Part shown: positions 40,158-49,111 of the stretch, in pieces
Layout: every line of letters begins with the position of its first letter
How positions within the stretch are numbered: the first letter of the stretch is position 1
Assembly: GCA_963700105.1 (NCBI GenBank)
Contig: CAVOWL010000004.1
Span: 62,001-126,000 of the forward strand
From: CAVUWL01 sp963700105
GTDB taxonomy: Bacteria > Actinomycetota > Thermoleophilia > Solirubrobacterales > 70-9
Length of the DNA: 64,000 bases
Direction: 5' to 3'
The notes under the pieces: model-generated
Databases searched by the model: none
What the model was told of the DNA's origin: nothing
The model's input: the letters and a program-made list of their open reading frames with translations, nothing else
Translations under genes and position numbers: made by a program

Positions 40158-41434
40158 GCGATCTCCGGGCTGGAATCGTGGTGACGGGGACCGAGGTCCT
40201 CACCGGGCGGATCAGCGATCGAAACGGGCCGTGGGTATCGATGCGCCTTGCCGAGCTTGGAGTCGACGTCGCCCACATCCTGATCGTCGGTGATCGCCCC
40301 AGCGACCTCGAGGCGGCGCTCGGTTTCCTGGCTAGCGAGGGTATGGATCTGATCGTCACCTCCGGTGGGCTTGGGCCAACTGCCGATGATCTGACCGCCG
40401 AGACCGTCGCTAGGTTCGCCGGTCGCGAGCTCGTCCTTGATGAGGCGATGGAGGAGAAGATCGCGGCGATCCTGCGTGGCTTCGCGCGCAGCTTCAACTT
40501 CGATCAAGAGGCGGTGATGACCGCCAATCGCAAGCAGGCGATGGTTCCCGAGGGCGCGATCACGCTCGACCCTGTCGGTACCGCGCCGGGGCTTGTCGTG
40601 CCCGCCGGCGAGCGCCTGGTTATCGTCTTGCCGGGTCCGCCTCGCGAGCTTCAGCCGATGTGGCCGGCGGCCCTATCCGCCGATCTGGTGGGCGGGGTAT
40701 TGGCGCGGGCGACGCCCCTGCTCAGCTACACCGTTCGGATGTTCGGCATCCCTGAGTCCGAGGTCGCCAAGAGCCTGCGCGAGATCGAAGCCGAGGGAGG
40801 CGACCTTTCCGGACTTGAGATCACCACCTGTTTGCGTCGGGGTGAGATCGAGATCGACGTTCGCTACCGCGAGGCGGCAACTGCGAAGGCCGAGGAGCTG
40901 AGGGCGGCGCTGGCGAGCCGGCACCGACGCCACCTCTACAGCCTCGACGGCACCACGATCGATGAGCAGGTGGCGGTGCTTTTGAAGGGCCGAAAGCTCG
41001 GCTTGGCGGAGTCCTGCAGCGGTGGCCTGCTGGCGGCAAGGATCACCGACCGCCCCGGCGCCTCCGCGTACATGATGGGCAGCGTTATCGCCTATTCAAA
41101 CCGGGCGAAGATGGAGCTTTTAGGGGTGAAGGAGTCGCTGCTCGATCTCCACGGTGCGGTATCACCGCAGGTTGCCGCGGCGATGGCGGGCGGTGCCCTT
41201 GAGCGCTTTGGAGCCGACGTGGCGGTTGCGATAACCGGAATCGCCGGCCCGCAGGGGGGCAGCGATCAAAAGCCGGTCGGCTACGTTTGCCTCAACGCCT
41301 GCCTTGCCGACGGGAGGGTCCTCGCCCGTGACCCGGTCATCCCCGGCGCCCGAAGCGATATCCGCGAGCGCTCCGCCCTGCTTGGAATGCACATGCTGCG
41401 GATTCTCCTGAGCGGTGCAGAGCCGCCGCTTTAG
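40154..41434 (+). CDS. cinA: CinA-like competence/damage-inducible protein (pyrophosphatase / NMN deamidase)
   Basis: 426 residues. The N-terminal MoaB/COG1058 domain (1-170) has V-T-G-T-E-V-L-T-G and T-S-G-G-L-G-P-T-x-D-D. A linker domain (175-255) leads to the C-terminal PncC-type domain (265-425) with A-E-S-C-S-G-G-L and A-I-T-G-I-A-G-P-Q-G-G. CinA proteins hydrolyse ADP-ribose and deamidate NMN; the gene commonly precedes recA, as here. Translation is coupled to the HTH protein by ATGA. Confidence 0.94.
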   Translation: MSDLRAGIVVTGTEVLTGRISDRNGPWVSMRLAELGVDVAHILIVGDRPSDLEAALGFLASEGMDLIVTSGGLGPTADDLTAETVARFAGRELVLDEAMEEKIAAILRGFARSFNFDQEAVMTANRKQAMVPEGAITLDPVGTAPGLVVPAGERLVIVLPGPPRELQPMWPAALSADLVGGVLARATPLLSYTVRMFGIPESEVAKSLREIEAEGGDLSGLEITTCLRRGEIEIDVRYREAATAKAEELRAALASRHRRHLYSLDGTTIDEQVAVLLKGRKLGLAESCSGGLLAARITDRPGASAYMMGSVIAYSNRAKMELLGVKESLLDLHGAVSPQVAAAMAGGALERFGADVAVAITGIAGPQGGSDQKPVGYVCLNACLADGRVLARDPVIPGARSDIRERSALLGMHMLRILLSGAEPPL

Positions 41435-41540
41435 GAGCCGAGGTGGGTCAAAAAGAGGTTCGCCCCGTCCCCGCCAGCGCCGCCCGTGCCCCCGCTTGGC
41501 GGCGGCCTGAACGTCCGAGCGGCTCTCTATCTTGGCGAGC

Positions 41541-42626
41541 ATGGCAACAGATAAAAAAGCGAACTTAAAAGATGCCTCGGCCAAGGATGCCAAGGCCAAG
41601 GATGCTGCCCTTGAGGCCGCGGTAAGCCAGATCGAGCGAGACTTTGGACAGGGCGCACTGATGCGCCTGGGTGCCGATAGCACCGTGCAGATTGAGGCGA
41701 TCCCAACCGGGGCGCTCTCCCTCGACCTGGCGCTCGGCATCGGTGGAGTTCCATGCGGGCGAATCGTCGAGATCTTCGGTCCGGAGTCCTCGGGCAAGAC
41801 GACGCTGGTGAATCACATCATTGCCGAGGCGCAGGCGCGGGGGGGAATCTGTGCCTTTATCGATACCGAGCACGCGCTTGACCCGGTCTACGCGCGGGCG
41901 ATCGGAGTCGATACCGACGAGCTGCTCGTCTCCCAGCCCGATTACGGTGAGCAGGCATTGCAGATCGCCGACCGGTTGATCGCATCGGGAGCAATCGACA
42001 TTGTCGCGATCGACTCGGTGGCCGCGCTCACCCCGAAAGCCGAGTTGGACGGTCAGATCGGCGACCAAACGGTCGGTCTCCAGGCTCGCCTGATGTCCCA
42101 GGCGCTTCGCAAACTGGCTGGCAACCTCAGCCGCACAAATACGGTCTGCATCTTCACCAACCAGATCCGCGAAAAGATCGGCGTTCAGTTCGGCTCGCCC
42201 GAGACCCAACCAGGCGGGCGGGCGTTGAAGTTCTATGCCTCACAGCGGCTCGATATCCGTCGGATCGAGACCCTCAAGGAGGGGACCGAAGCGGTGGGGA
42301 ATCGGGTGCGAGTCAAGGTCGTTAAGAACAAGGTTGCGGCGCCGTTTCGCCAGGCCGAATTCGACATCGAGTACGGAGTGGGGATCTCGCGCGAGGGCGG
42401 CTTAATCGATTTCGGCATCGAGCAGAACCTGGTGCAGAAATCGGGCTCGTTCTTTTCCTATGGCGAGACGAGGCTAGGCCAGGGGCGCAACAACGCCAAG
42501 CAATTCCTCTCCGAGAACCCTGAGATCGCCGCCGAAATCGATGCCAAGGTGCGCGCCAAACTGGGAATCGACGGCGACAGCGCTCCGGATCAAGCACCGG
42601 CGCTCGCCGAGCAGCAGGCTGCCTAG
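41541..42626 (+). CDS. recA: Recombinase RecA
   Basis: 361 residues from ATG 41541. Walker A G-P-E-S-S-G-K-T at residues 80-87, Walker B I-D-I-V-A-I-D-S-V-A-A-L, and the L2 loop with F-T-N-Q-I-R-E-K-I-G. An unusual Lys/Asp/Ala-rich N-terminal tail of about 22 residues precedes the usual start. TATCTT lies seven bases before the ATG, so the mRNA is probably leaderless. No CGAAC-N4-GTTCG SOS box is seen upstream. No recX follows; a small membrane protein gene takes its place. Confidence 0.97.
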   Translation: MATDKKANLKDASAKDAKAKDAALEAAVSQIERDFGQGALMRLGADSTVQIEAIPTGALSLDLALGIGGVPCGRIVEIFGPESSGKTTLVNHIIAEAQARGGICAFIDTEHALDPVYARAIGVDTDELLVSQPDYGEQALQIADRLIASGAIDIVAIDSVAALTPKAELDGQIGDQTVGLQARLMSQALRKLAGNLSRTNTVCIFTNQIREKIGVQFGSPETQPGGRALKFYASQRLDIRRIETLKEGTEAVGNRVRVKVVKNKVAAPFRQAEFDIEYGVGISREGGLIDFGIEQNLVQKSGSFFSYGETRLGQGRNNAKQFLSENPEIAAEIDAKVRAKLGIDGDSAPDQAPALAEQQAA

Positions 42627-42657
42627 CGCCACCTCAGCGGATAGGATTCCGCTCCGC

Positions 42658-42936
42658 ATGAGCAACGAAACGCTCTTTTTTGTGTTCGGGATCGCGCTCG
42701 CCGTTTCGGCTGTCGGGTTCAGCCTCGTCGGTCTGCGCAATGAGAGCTTTCCGGGCCGCGCCTTCCCGCTCGTAGTCCTCTGGTTCGCGATTCTGGTCGG
42801 CTGTGCGACCACCTTCGCCGTGATGCACTCAAGGGAAGAGGAGAATTCCAAGGCCGCGGTTCTGCACCAAGCCGGCAAGGAAATCGAATTAGAGGAGAGC
42901 GACGCCCCGCGCAGCTCTTCCTCGACCACCAAGTAG
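42658..42936 (+). CDS. Small two-pass membrane protein, hypothetical
   Basis: 92 residues. TM1 at about 4-24 (L-F-F-V-F-G-I-A-L-A-V-S-A-V-G-F) and TM2 at about 36-58 (F-P-L-V-V-L-W-F-A-I-L-V-G), followed by an acidic, serine-rich C-terminal tail with S-R-E-E-E-N. TAGGAT ten bases before the ATG supports this start over the longer frame. The pattern recalls small actinobacterial proteins near cytochrome oxidase or recA genes, but I cannot name the family. It lies between recA and miaB. Confidence 0.7.
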   Translation: MSNETLFFVFGIALAVSAVGFSLVGLRNESFPGRAFPLVVLWFAILVGCATTFAVMHSREEENSKAAVLHQAGKEIELEESDAPRSSSSTTK

Positions 42937-42963
42937 CGCCGCCGCGGCGCTAACCTCGGGCTG

Positions 42964-44295
42964 ATGAGTAAAGGCAGGCGCTATCACCTGACCACATTCG
43001 GCTGCCAGATGAATGTCCATGACTCCGAGCGGATGCGGGGAATGCTCGAGTCGCTGGGCTACAGGGAGGCGCCCAGCCGCGACGGCGCTGAGCTGATTCT
43101 CTTCAACACCTGCTCGATCCGCGAGTCTGCCGATAGCCGCTTCATCGCTCACCTCGGCGAGGCCAAGCGGCTCAAATCCGAAGATCCCAAGCGGGTGGTG
43201 GGAGTGGGTGGTTGCTGGGCCCAATCGGTCAAGGAGGAGGTTTTCGAGCGCTTTCCATTCGTCGATGTCGCCTTTGGTCCGGGTCAGATCCACAAGCTGG
43301 CCGAGTTCCTCAATTCCGATTCGCTGACCGCGCAGGGCTATTTTGAGTTCGAGGACTTCTCCGGTCACCTGCCGGCTCGGCGCGAGCGCGAGTTCCAGGG
43401 CTGGCTGCAGATCTCCCAGGGATGTAACTGCGTCTGCTCCTACTGCATCGTTCCATCCACCCGCGGGCGCGAGGTCAGCCGCGATCCAGACGAGCTGATC
43501 GCTGAGGCCGAGGCGCTGGCCGTCGAGGGGGTTCGTGAGATAACCCTGCTTGGCCAGAACGTCAACAGCTACGGGCGCGAGTTGCCGGCCCGGTCCCGGA
43601 TCAGCTTCGCCGAGCTGCTGACCCGTGTCGATGCGGTCCAGGGAATCGAGCGGATCCGCTACACGAGCCCGCACCCAAAGGACATGAAGGAGGATGTGAT
43701 TCGAGCCCACGCGGAGCTGCCGGCGCTTTGCGAGCACATCCACCTGCCGCTGCAGTCGGGCTCAAGCGCGGTCTTGCGGCGAATGCGGCGGACCTATGAC
43801 CGGCGCCGCTACGACGATCGGGTCGAAATGATCCGCGAGCACCTTCCCGATTGTGCGATCACTACCGACATCATCGTCGGCTTTCCGGGCGAGACCGAGT
43901 CCGACTTCGAGCAGACCTTGGAGGTTGTGGAGGAGGTCGGCTATGACGGGGCCTTCACCTTTATCTTCTCCCCGCGGCGCGAGACCGAGGCGGCCACGCT
44001 GCCAGATCAGGTTCCACATTCGATCAAGCGCGAGCGGATGAAGCGGCTGGTTGAGCTGGTGCAGCGCCGCGCGACGGAGCGGGCACAGCGCTTTGTCGGG
44101 CGCCAGCTGGAGGTCTTGGTGGAAGGACCCAGTCGGACCGATCCGAGCCGCCTGCGAGGGCGCACCCGACACAATAAGACGGTCAATTTTGAGGGGACTG
44201 CGGCGGTCGGCGAGCTGGCTCAGGTCCGGGTTGACTCGGCTACCTCAACCAGTTTGGCCGGGAGCGAAAGGCTACTCAGTCCAAGTCCTGGTTGA
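42964..44295 (+). CDS. miaB: tRNA-2-methylthio-N6-dimethylallyladenosine synthase
   Basis: 443 residues, normal. The N-terminal UPF0004 domain has T-F-G-C-Q-M-N-V-H-D-S-E and further cluster cysteines (Cys in F-N-T-C-S-I-R and G-C-W-A). The radical-SAM motif C-N-C-V-C-S-Y-C-I-V-P (C-x3-C-x2-C) is near residues 156-166, and a C-terminal TRAM domain spans about 370-435. It adds a methylthio group to i6A37 in tRNAs reading U-starting codons. TAACCT lies seven bases upstream of the ATG. Its partner miaA follows. Confidence 0.96.
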   Translation: MSKGRRYHLTTFGCQMNVHDSERMRGMLESLGYREAPSRDGAELILFNTCSIRESADSRFIAHLGEAKRLKSEDPKRVVGVGGCWAQSVKEEVFERFPFVDVAFGPGQIHKLAEFLNSDSLTAQGYFEFEDFSGHLPARREREFQGWLQISQGCNCVCSYCIVPSTRGREVSRDPDELIAEAEALAVEGVREITLLGQNVNSYGRELPARSRISFAELLTRVDAVQGIERIRYTSPHPKDMKEDVIRAHAELPALCEHIHLPLQSGSSAVLRRMRRTYDRRRYDDRVEMIREHLPDCAITTDIIVGFPGETESDFEQTLEVVEEVGYDGAFTFIFSPRRETEAATLPDQVPHSIKRERMKRLVELVQRRATERAQRFVGRQLEVLVEGPSRTDPSRLRGRTRHNKTVNFEGTAAVGELAQVRVDSATSTSLAGSERLLSPSPG

Positions 44296-44450
44296 AATCG
44301 GGTGGCCTCGACGGCGTCCCAGCTCTGGCCCCAACGGCAGCTGGGCACGGCTGCCTTCACGGGCTTCTGAGCATTGAGGAGACTAGTGGCTGAGCCCCCG
44401 AGCCCGGTTTCGCGGCCGCGGCAATCGGCCGCTGTGCTGGAGCGGTTTCG

Positions 44451-45182
44451 ATGGGTGTGATCGCGATATTTGGCCCGACCGCGGTCGGTAAGACCGGAGT
44501 CGCGATCGCCCTCGCGCAGAAGCTGGTGAGTCGGGGCGAGGATCCGGTGGCGATCTCCGCCGATGCCCTCCAGGTCTACCGGGGACTGGAAGAGCTCACC
44601 GGGGTGGCCGGCTCCGAGCAGCGGAGCGCCCTTGAGCATCGATTGGTCGGCTTTGTGCCGCTCACCGAGCCCTTCTCGGTTGGCGATTACATGCCCCTGG
44701 CCCACCACGAGATAGATATTGCCCTGGCCGGCGGGCGCACCCCGATCGTCGTCGGCGGCACCGGCCTCTACCTGCGCGCGGCCCTGGCGCAGCTGTCGCT
44801 TCGGCGGCTGCCGCCGGGGGCCGAGGATTCGGAGCTTTGGTCTGCGCAGGTGCGGCAACCGACCAAGTTGTTCGGGATAGAGATGGACCGCGCCGCGCTT
44901 TATCGGCGGATCGATGAAAGGACCGAGGCGATCGCAGCCGGCGGCGCGAGTGAGGAGGTGAGGCGAGCGTTGCTCCTCGGAGTGTCGCGGACGGCTCGCA
45001 AGGCACTTGGGTTCGATGAGCTCTTGGGCGGCGACCTCGAGCGGATGAAGCGGCGATCGCGCAATTACGCCCGCCGCCAGCTGACCTGGATGCGAAAGAT
45101 GGCCGGCTTGCAGGCAATCGATCGGGGCACACGAAGCGACGCCGAGGTCGCCGCCGAGATCCTTGCCCGCTTAGACGACTAA
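44451..45182 (+). CDS. miaA: tRNA dimethylallyltransferase, internally shortened
   Basis: 243 residues, against about 300 for the family. The P-loop G-P-T-A-V-G-K-T (8-15), S-A-D-A-L-Q-V-Y-R (about 38-46), V-G-G-T-G-L-Y-L-R-A (about 100-109), the E-x-D-R-x-x-L-Y-x-R-I-x-x-R stretch and the C-terminal R-T-A-R-K-A-L-G-F...Y-A-R-R-Q-L-T-W-M-R-K are all present. The segment that normally lies between L-Y-L-R-A and the E-x-D-R helix (including the H/P-N-D-x-R-R-x-x-R-A-L-E motif, about 50 residues) is missing. It makes i6A37, the MiaB substrate. The ATG has a GGAG motif about 10 bases upstream. Confidence 0.9.
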   Translation: MGVIAIFGPTAVGKTGVAIALAQKLVSRGEDPVAISADALQVYRGLEELTGVAGSEQRSALEHRLVGFVPLTEPFSVGDYMPLAHHEIDIALAGGRTPIVVGGTGLYLRAALAQLSLRRLPPGAEDSELWSAQVRQPTKLFGIEMDRAALYRRIDERTEAIAAGGASEEVRRALLLGVSRTARKALGFDELLGGDLERMKRRSRNYARRQLTWMRKMAGLQAIDRGTRSDAEVAAEILARLDD

Positions 45183-45191
45183 CCTGTCGCG

Positions 45192-46031
45192 GTGAGATTT
45201 GAGAAGTGGCAGGCGCTCGGCAATGACTATCTGATCGTTGAGGCCACCGAGCTTCCCTGGGATTTGAGCGAGGCGAGAATCCAGTGGCTTTGTGACCCAC
45301 ACTTTGGAATCGGTGCCGACGGCATCCTCTTGCTCTCGCCCAGTGAGGATCCGACCTTTGTCGCCGAGCTCAGGATCTTTAACCCCGATGGCTCTGAGGC
45401 AGAGCTCTCCGGCAACGGAGCGCGCGAGGCGATCCTCTACCTTCATCGCCACCGCTGGACCGAGCAGAGGAACTTCGCAATCAAGACCGCGGCCGGCCCT
45501 ATCGTGCCGACCATTACCTCCGATTTGAGCTGCGTCGTGGAGATGGGTCGGGCGAAGCTGCAATCGCCCGACTTTCCCTCCGGCGGCGCCGACGGCAGGG
45601 GAACCCTCAGCGCGGCTGGTCATCGCTGGGATTTCCAGCATATATCGATCGGCAACCCGCAATGCGCAATAGCGGTTGGTGCCGAGCTGGGGGATCTCGA
45701 TATTTCTGAGATCGGCTCCGCGATTGAATCCAATCAGCTCTTCCCCAATCGCACCAACGTCTCCTTCTACACGGTCGGGGACGGCGGGGTGCGGGCGCGG
45801 ATCTTTGAGCGTGGGGTGGGGGAAACCCTCTCTTCTGGAACCGGGGCCTGTGGGGCGGCCGTTGCGGCCTTCCTGCGCGGAATGCCAAGCCCGATCGTGG
45901 TCGAGCTCGACGGCGGCGAGCTGGAGGTCGAGGTTTCAGCCGAGCTCGATCTGCGCTTGAGCGGCTGGGCGGAGCCGGTCTATGCGGGCGAGGGCTCTCC
46001 CGAGCTGCGCCAGGCGCTCGCCAGTCTCTAG
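45192..46031 (+). CDS. dapF: Diaminopimelate epimerase family protein with Ser/Ser active site
   Basis: 279 residues, the right length and two-lobed fold. In classical DapF the catalytic pair is Cys73 (in C-G-N-x-x-R) and a second Cys before G-T/S-G. Here the first motif reads N-P-D-G-S-E-A-E-L-S73-G-N-G-A-R and the second G-E-T-L-S-S215-G-T-G-A-C, so both are serine. Substrate-binding residues around N-P-D-G-S and G-N-P-Q-C are kept. GTG start with TAACCT six bases upstream. It sits between miaA and the LL-DAP aminotransferase gene. It may still epimerise LL- to meso-DAP or may have another activity. Confidence 0.85.
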   Translation: MRFEKWQALGNDYLIVEATELPWDLSEARIQWLCDPHFGIGADGILLLSPSEDPTFVAELRIFNPDGSEAELSGNGAREAILYLHRHRWTEQRNFAIKTAAGPIVPTITSDLSCVVEMGRAKLQSPDFPSGGADGRGTLSAAGHRWDFQHISIGNPQCAIAVGAELGDLDISEIGSAIESNQLFPNRTNVSFYTVGDGGVRARIFERGVGETLSSGTGACGAAVAAFLRGMPSPIVVELDGGELEVEVSAELDLRLSGWAEPVYAGEGSPELRQALASL

Positions 46032-46042
46032 ATTCCAGACCA

Positions 46043-47212
46043 ATGGCAATTGCTGAACCATCCCAGCGCCTGCAGGCGATCGCGCCCTACAAGTTCGCTG
46101 AGCTCGAGCAGCGGGTGGCAGAGATGCGGGCGCGGGGGATCGATGTGATCAGCCTCGGGATCGGCGATCCAGATCGGCCCACCTACCCCCATATCGTCGC
46201 TGCGATGAAGGACGCTGTGGGCGATCCGGCCAACCAGAGCTATCCAAGCAACCGTGGGCGGCCCGAGTTTCGCGAGGCGTTTGCCAAATTCTATGAGCGC
46301 CGCTTCGGCGTTCAGATCGACCCCGACAACGAGGTGATGCCGGCAATCGGGGCAAAGGAGTGCATCTACAACCTCTGCTTTGCCTTCCTCGACCCAGGGG
46401 GTATCGCGCTCGCCTCCGATCCGGGTTATCCCGTCTACAGCGCCGGGCCGGTCCTGGCCGGGGCGACGGTGACCTTATTGCCATTGCTGCCGGAGCTTGG
46501 CTTTGCCCCCGACCTGGGTGCGGTGGGAGGCGAGGTTGCCTCAAAGGCGCGGCTGATGTTTCTCAACTACCCCAACAACCCCTGTGGGGCGATCGTGCCC
46601 GAGGGGTTCTTCGAGCAGGTGGTTTCCTTCGCGGCCGAGCACGAGGTACTCGTGGTCCACGACAACGCCTACTCAGAGACCACCTACGACGGTTACGTGG
46701 CGCCCAGTTTTCTGGCCACCCCCGGCGCCAAGGAGGTTGGGGTCGAGGTGTTCTCCCTCTCCAAGGGCTACAACATGACCGGCTGGCGCTGCGCCGCGAT
46801 CCTCGGAAACTCCGACGCGATCCAGGCTTACTGGCGGTTGAAGACCAACGTCGACTCGGGCCTCTTTGAGGCGGTGCAGCTGGCCGCGGTGGCGGCGCTG
46901 GAAGGACCGAACGATCCACTCGAGCAGATGAACGCGACCTACGCCCGCCGCCGCGACATGGTGGTGGCAACGCTCGCTGAGATCGGGGTCGAGGTGAGCG
47001 CCCCGAAGGGGACGATCTACGTTTGGGCACCGGTGCCAGAGGGCCACAGCTCGAGCTCCTTCGCGGAGGCGGTGCTGGAGGCAGCCGCGGTCGTCGTCTC
47101 GCCGGGGTCGATGTATGGGCCAAGCGGCGAGGGTTTTTTCCGCATCTCGCTAACCACGCCCGACGATCGAATCAGGGAGGCGCTGGGGCGGATGCGGGAG
47201 CACCTCAGCTGA
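46043..47212 (+). CDS. dapL: LL-diaminopimelate aminotransferase
   Basis: 389 residues, fold type I PLP enzyme. Y-P-S-N-R-G (67-72), N-Y-P-N-N-P-C-G (175-182) and the PLP lysine Lys241 in S-L-S-K-G-Y-N-M-T-G-W-R match the LL-DAP aminotransferase/YugH-like group rather than AspC. It converts tetrahydrodipicolinate directly to LL-DAP, bypassing the succinylase steps. The neighbouring dapF and the upstream dapB-dapA support this assignment. TAGATT lies eight bases before the ATG. Confidence 0.88.
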   Translation: MAIAEPSQRLQAIAPYKFAELEQRVAEMRARGIDVISLGIGDPDRPTYPHIVAAMKDAVGDPANQSYPSNRGRPEFREAFAKFYERRFGVQIDPDNEVMPAIGAKECIYNLCFAFLDPGGIALASDPGYPVYSAGPVLAGATVTLLPLLPELGFAPDLGAVGGEVASKARLMFLNYPNNPCGAIVPEGFFEQVVSFAAEHEVLVVHDNAYSETTYDGYVAPSFLATPGAKEVGVEVFSLSKGYNMTGWRCAAILGNSDAIQAYWRLKTNVDSGLFEAVQLAAVAALEGPNDPLEQMNATYARRRDMVVATLAEIGVEVSAPKGTIYVWAPVPEGHSSSSFAEAVLEAAAVVVSPGSMYGPSGEGFFRISLTTPDDRIREALGRMREHLS

Positions 47213-48047
47213 CCGCGGCACCACCCTCTCGCTTGCGCCAGTAACGATTGAGGCCGCTCCACTGGTACTGGGGGGGAACCGCCTGCAGCAGCTCGGCTGC
47301 GGTCTCTGGGTCGAGGCTGCGCGCGACCAGGTCGCGATGGTGGCGCTCGTAGTCGAGCGCTGAGAGCTGGCGGGCGAGCGATGCCTCCTCCCGCAGGCGC
47401 TCACGAACTTTGGCCAGGTGCTCGCCCGGATTCTCGACTGCTCCAAAGTGGGTCAAACCAAGACGCTTGGGCGCCCACGCTTCGACGATTCCAATCGAGT
47501 CCTCCCAGGCCTCGATGTCGATGTCGGGCGGTGGTGTTGGTGCGACGATCAGCCCCGAGGGGGGTATGCGGGCCGCGGCGACATCGCCGGTGAAGGCCAT
47601 GCCGCGCTCCTCGTGCATGTAGCAGACGTGGTGTGAGGCGTGCCCGGGGGTGTAGGCAACCTGCATCCCGAATACTCGCTCTCCGCCGAGCAGGGGCTTC
47701 ACATTTTGAGCGGGGATCGGAACGATTTCCCCCCAGAGGTGGTCCATCTGGTCTCCGTAGAGGCGCTCGGCGCTCGCCAGCAGCCTCGTGGGGTCGATCA
47801 GATGGGGTGCGCCGCGCTGGTGAACGTAGACCTCCAGGTCGGGCCAGCGCCTCACCATGGCGCCGCTGGCCGCGGCATGGTCGAGGTGGATGTGGGTGAG
47901 TAGCAGCGCCCGCGGCCGTTCCTGGCCAAGCGCCTCGAGCAGGGTCTGAAGCGAGGACTCTGGCCCCGGATCGATCAGCAAGCCGTCGACCTCCCAGCAG
48001 CCGATCACATTGGCCCGTCCGAGATGGTGAACGTCGATCAGGCGCAT
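47205..48047 (-). CDS. Metallo-beta-lactamase-fold hydrolase
   Basis: 280 residues. The zinc motif T-H-I-H-L-D-H is at residues 51-57; later ligands are Y-T-P-G-H-A-S-H-H (about 133-141), T-G-D-V-A near 153 and G-L-T-H-F-G near 197. The C-terminal helical region (215-275) is typical of glyoxalase II-like/MBL proteins of unknown substrate. Its tail overlaps the convergent dapL end by eight bases. It lies 22 bases downstream of the epimerase gene and is probably cotranscribed with it. Confidence 0.88.
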   Translation of the reverse strand: MRLIDVHHLGRANVIGCWEVDGLLIDPGPESSLQTLLEALGQERPRALLLTHIHLDHAAASGAMVRRWPDLEVYVHQRGAPHLIDPTRLLASAERLYGDQMDHLWGEIVPIPAQNVKPLLGGERVFGMQVAYTPGHASHHVCYMHEERGMAFTGDVAAARIPPSGLIVAPTPPPDIDIEAWEDSIGIVEAWAPKRLGLTHFGAVENPGEHLAKVRERLREEASLARQLSALDYERHHRDLVARSLDPETAAELLQAVPPQYQWSGLNRYWRKREGGAAVS

Positions 48048-48069
48048 TTTCTACCGCCGCCTTGTGCGC

Positions 48070-49065
48070 TCAGCTGGCGCCGGCGGGCGCCAGCTTGCCC
48101 TCGGCCTGCAGCGTCTGTCGCAGCCCCTCCTCGAGGCCGCGGGGCGCGTAGCCAAGCTCTCGGCTTGCCTTCTCGTGGCTCGCCCAGAAGGTGACGCCGT
48201 CGGCCGAGGAGATCAGCTCGCGAAGATTCGGCGGCTGACCCATGATCTTTCCGATAAGTGGCCCAACCGGCGTCAGGGCCTTCAGCACCGCTGTGGGAAC
48301 CGCGTGCTTGGGCGCCGTCTTGCCGCTGGCATCGGCGACAATCCCGATCGCCTCGCGAACCGTCGTTGCCGGTCCGCTGAGCACGTAGGCCTCCCCGGGT
48401 TTCCCCTGATCGAGAGCGAGCAGGATGCCAGTCGCGATGTCTTCGACATGGGAGAGGCATATGCCCAGATCCGGGAATGGAATTAGCGGCATCCTGCCCG
48501 CCAGAAACTGATTCAGCAGCTCTGCGATCGAGGATGTATCACCGGGACCGTATACGCCGCCTGGTTGGACGATGATGCAGGGCAGCCCCTCACCGATCAT
48601 CTTCTCGGCGAACTGATGGGCTTCCCACTTGGTTTGCTCATAGCATGAGGTGAACTCACGACCTGGGTGTCGGTAGGTCTCATCGACCACCTTGCCGTGC
48701 GTGTTGCCGAAGGCACCCACGGTTGAGACGTAGAGGACCCTGGGGACCCCTGCCTCCAGCGCCGCGCGCAGCACCCGTTCGGTTCCCCCGACGTTGACCT
48801 CGCGCATGGCCGCGCGCTGGGATGGGGGAATCCCGACCTCATACATCGCGGCGGCGTGAATCACAGCGTCAACGCCCTGCATCGCGGCGGCGATCGCCTC
48901 GGAATCGCCAAGGTCACCGCTAACCATCTCGGCGCCCAGCGCTCTCGCGCTTTTCGCCTTTGCCGGAGTGCGGATGAGGCAGCGAACCTGATCGTCGCGC
49001 TCGCGCAGCTGGCGGATGATCTCGCCGCCGATGAAGCCGGTGGCGCCAGTGACGAAGACCTTCAC
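48070..49065 (-). CDS. NAD-dependent epimerase/dehydratase (extended SDR)
   Basis: 331 residues. The Rossmann motif G-A-T-G-F-I-G is at 7-13, D-L-G-D near 51, and the catalytic Y142-E-Q-T-K146 pair is intact, with Ser/Thr at V-S-T-V-G-A-F. It resembles dihydroflavonol-4-reductase/hopanoid-associated sugar epimerases. The substrate is unknown. GTG start, TAGGCT box six bases upstream on the minus strand. It faces hflX divergently across a 46-base gap. Confidence 0.9.
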   Translation of the reverse strand: MKVFVTGATGFIGGEIIRQLRERDDQVRCLIRTPAKAKSARALGAEMVSGDLGDSEAIAAAMQGVDAVIHAAAMYEVGIPPSQRAAMREVNVGGTERVLRAALEAGVPRVLYVSTVGAFGNTHGKVVDETYRHPGREFTSCYEQTKWEAHQFAEKMIGEGLPCIIVQPGGVYGPGDTSSIAELLNQFLAGRMPLIPFPDLGICLSHVEDIATGILLALDQGKPGEAYVLSGPATTVREAIGIVADASGKTAPKHAVPTAVLKALTPVGPLIGKIMGQPPNLRELISSADGVTFWASHEKASRELGYAPRGLEEGLRQTLQAEGKLAPAGAS

Positions 49066-49111
49066 GACCTAAGCCTATCCGGGCAGCGGCCGACGCCTAC
49101 AATTCAGCTAG

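Noticed and set aside
41435..41540. SOS box upstream of recA
   Set aside because: I looked for CGAAC-N4-GTTCG and close variants and found none. Only isolated half-site-like strings are present.
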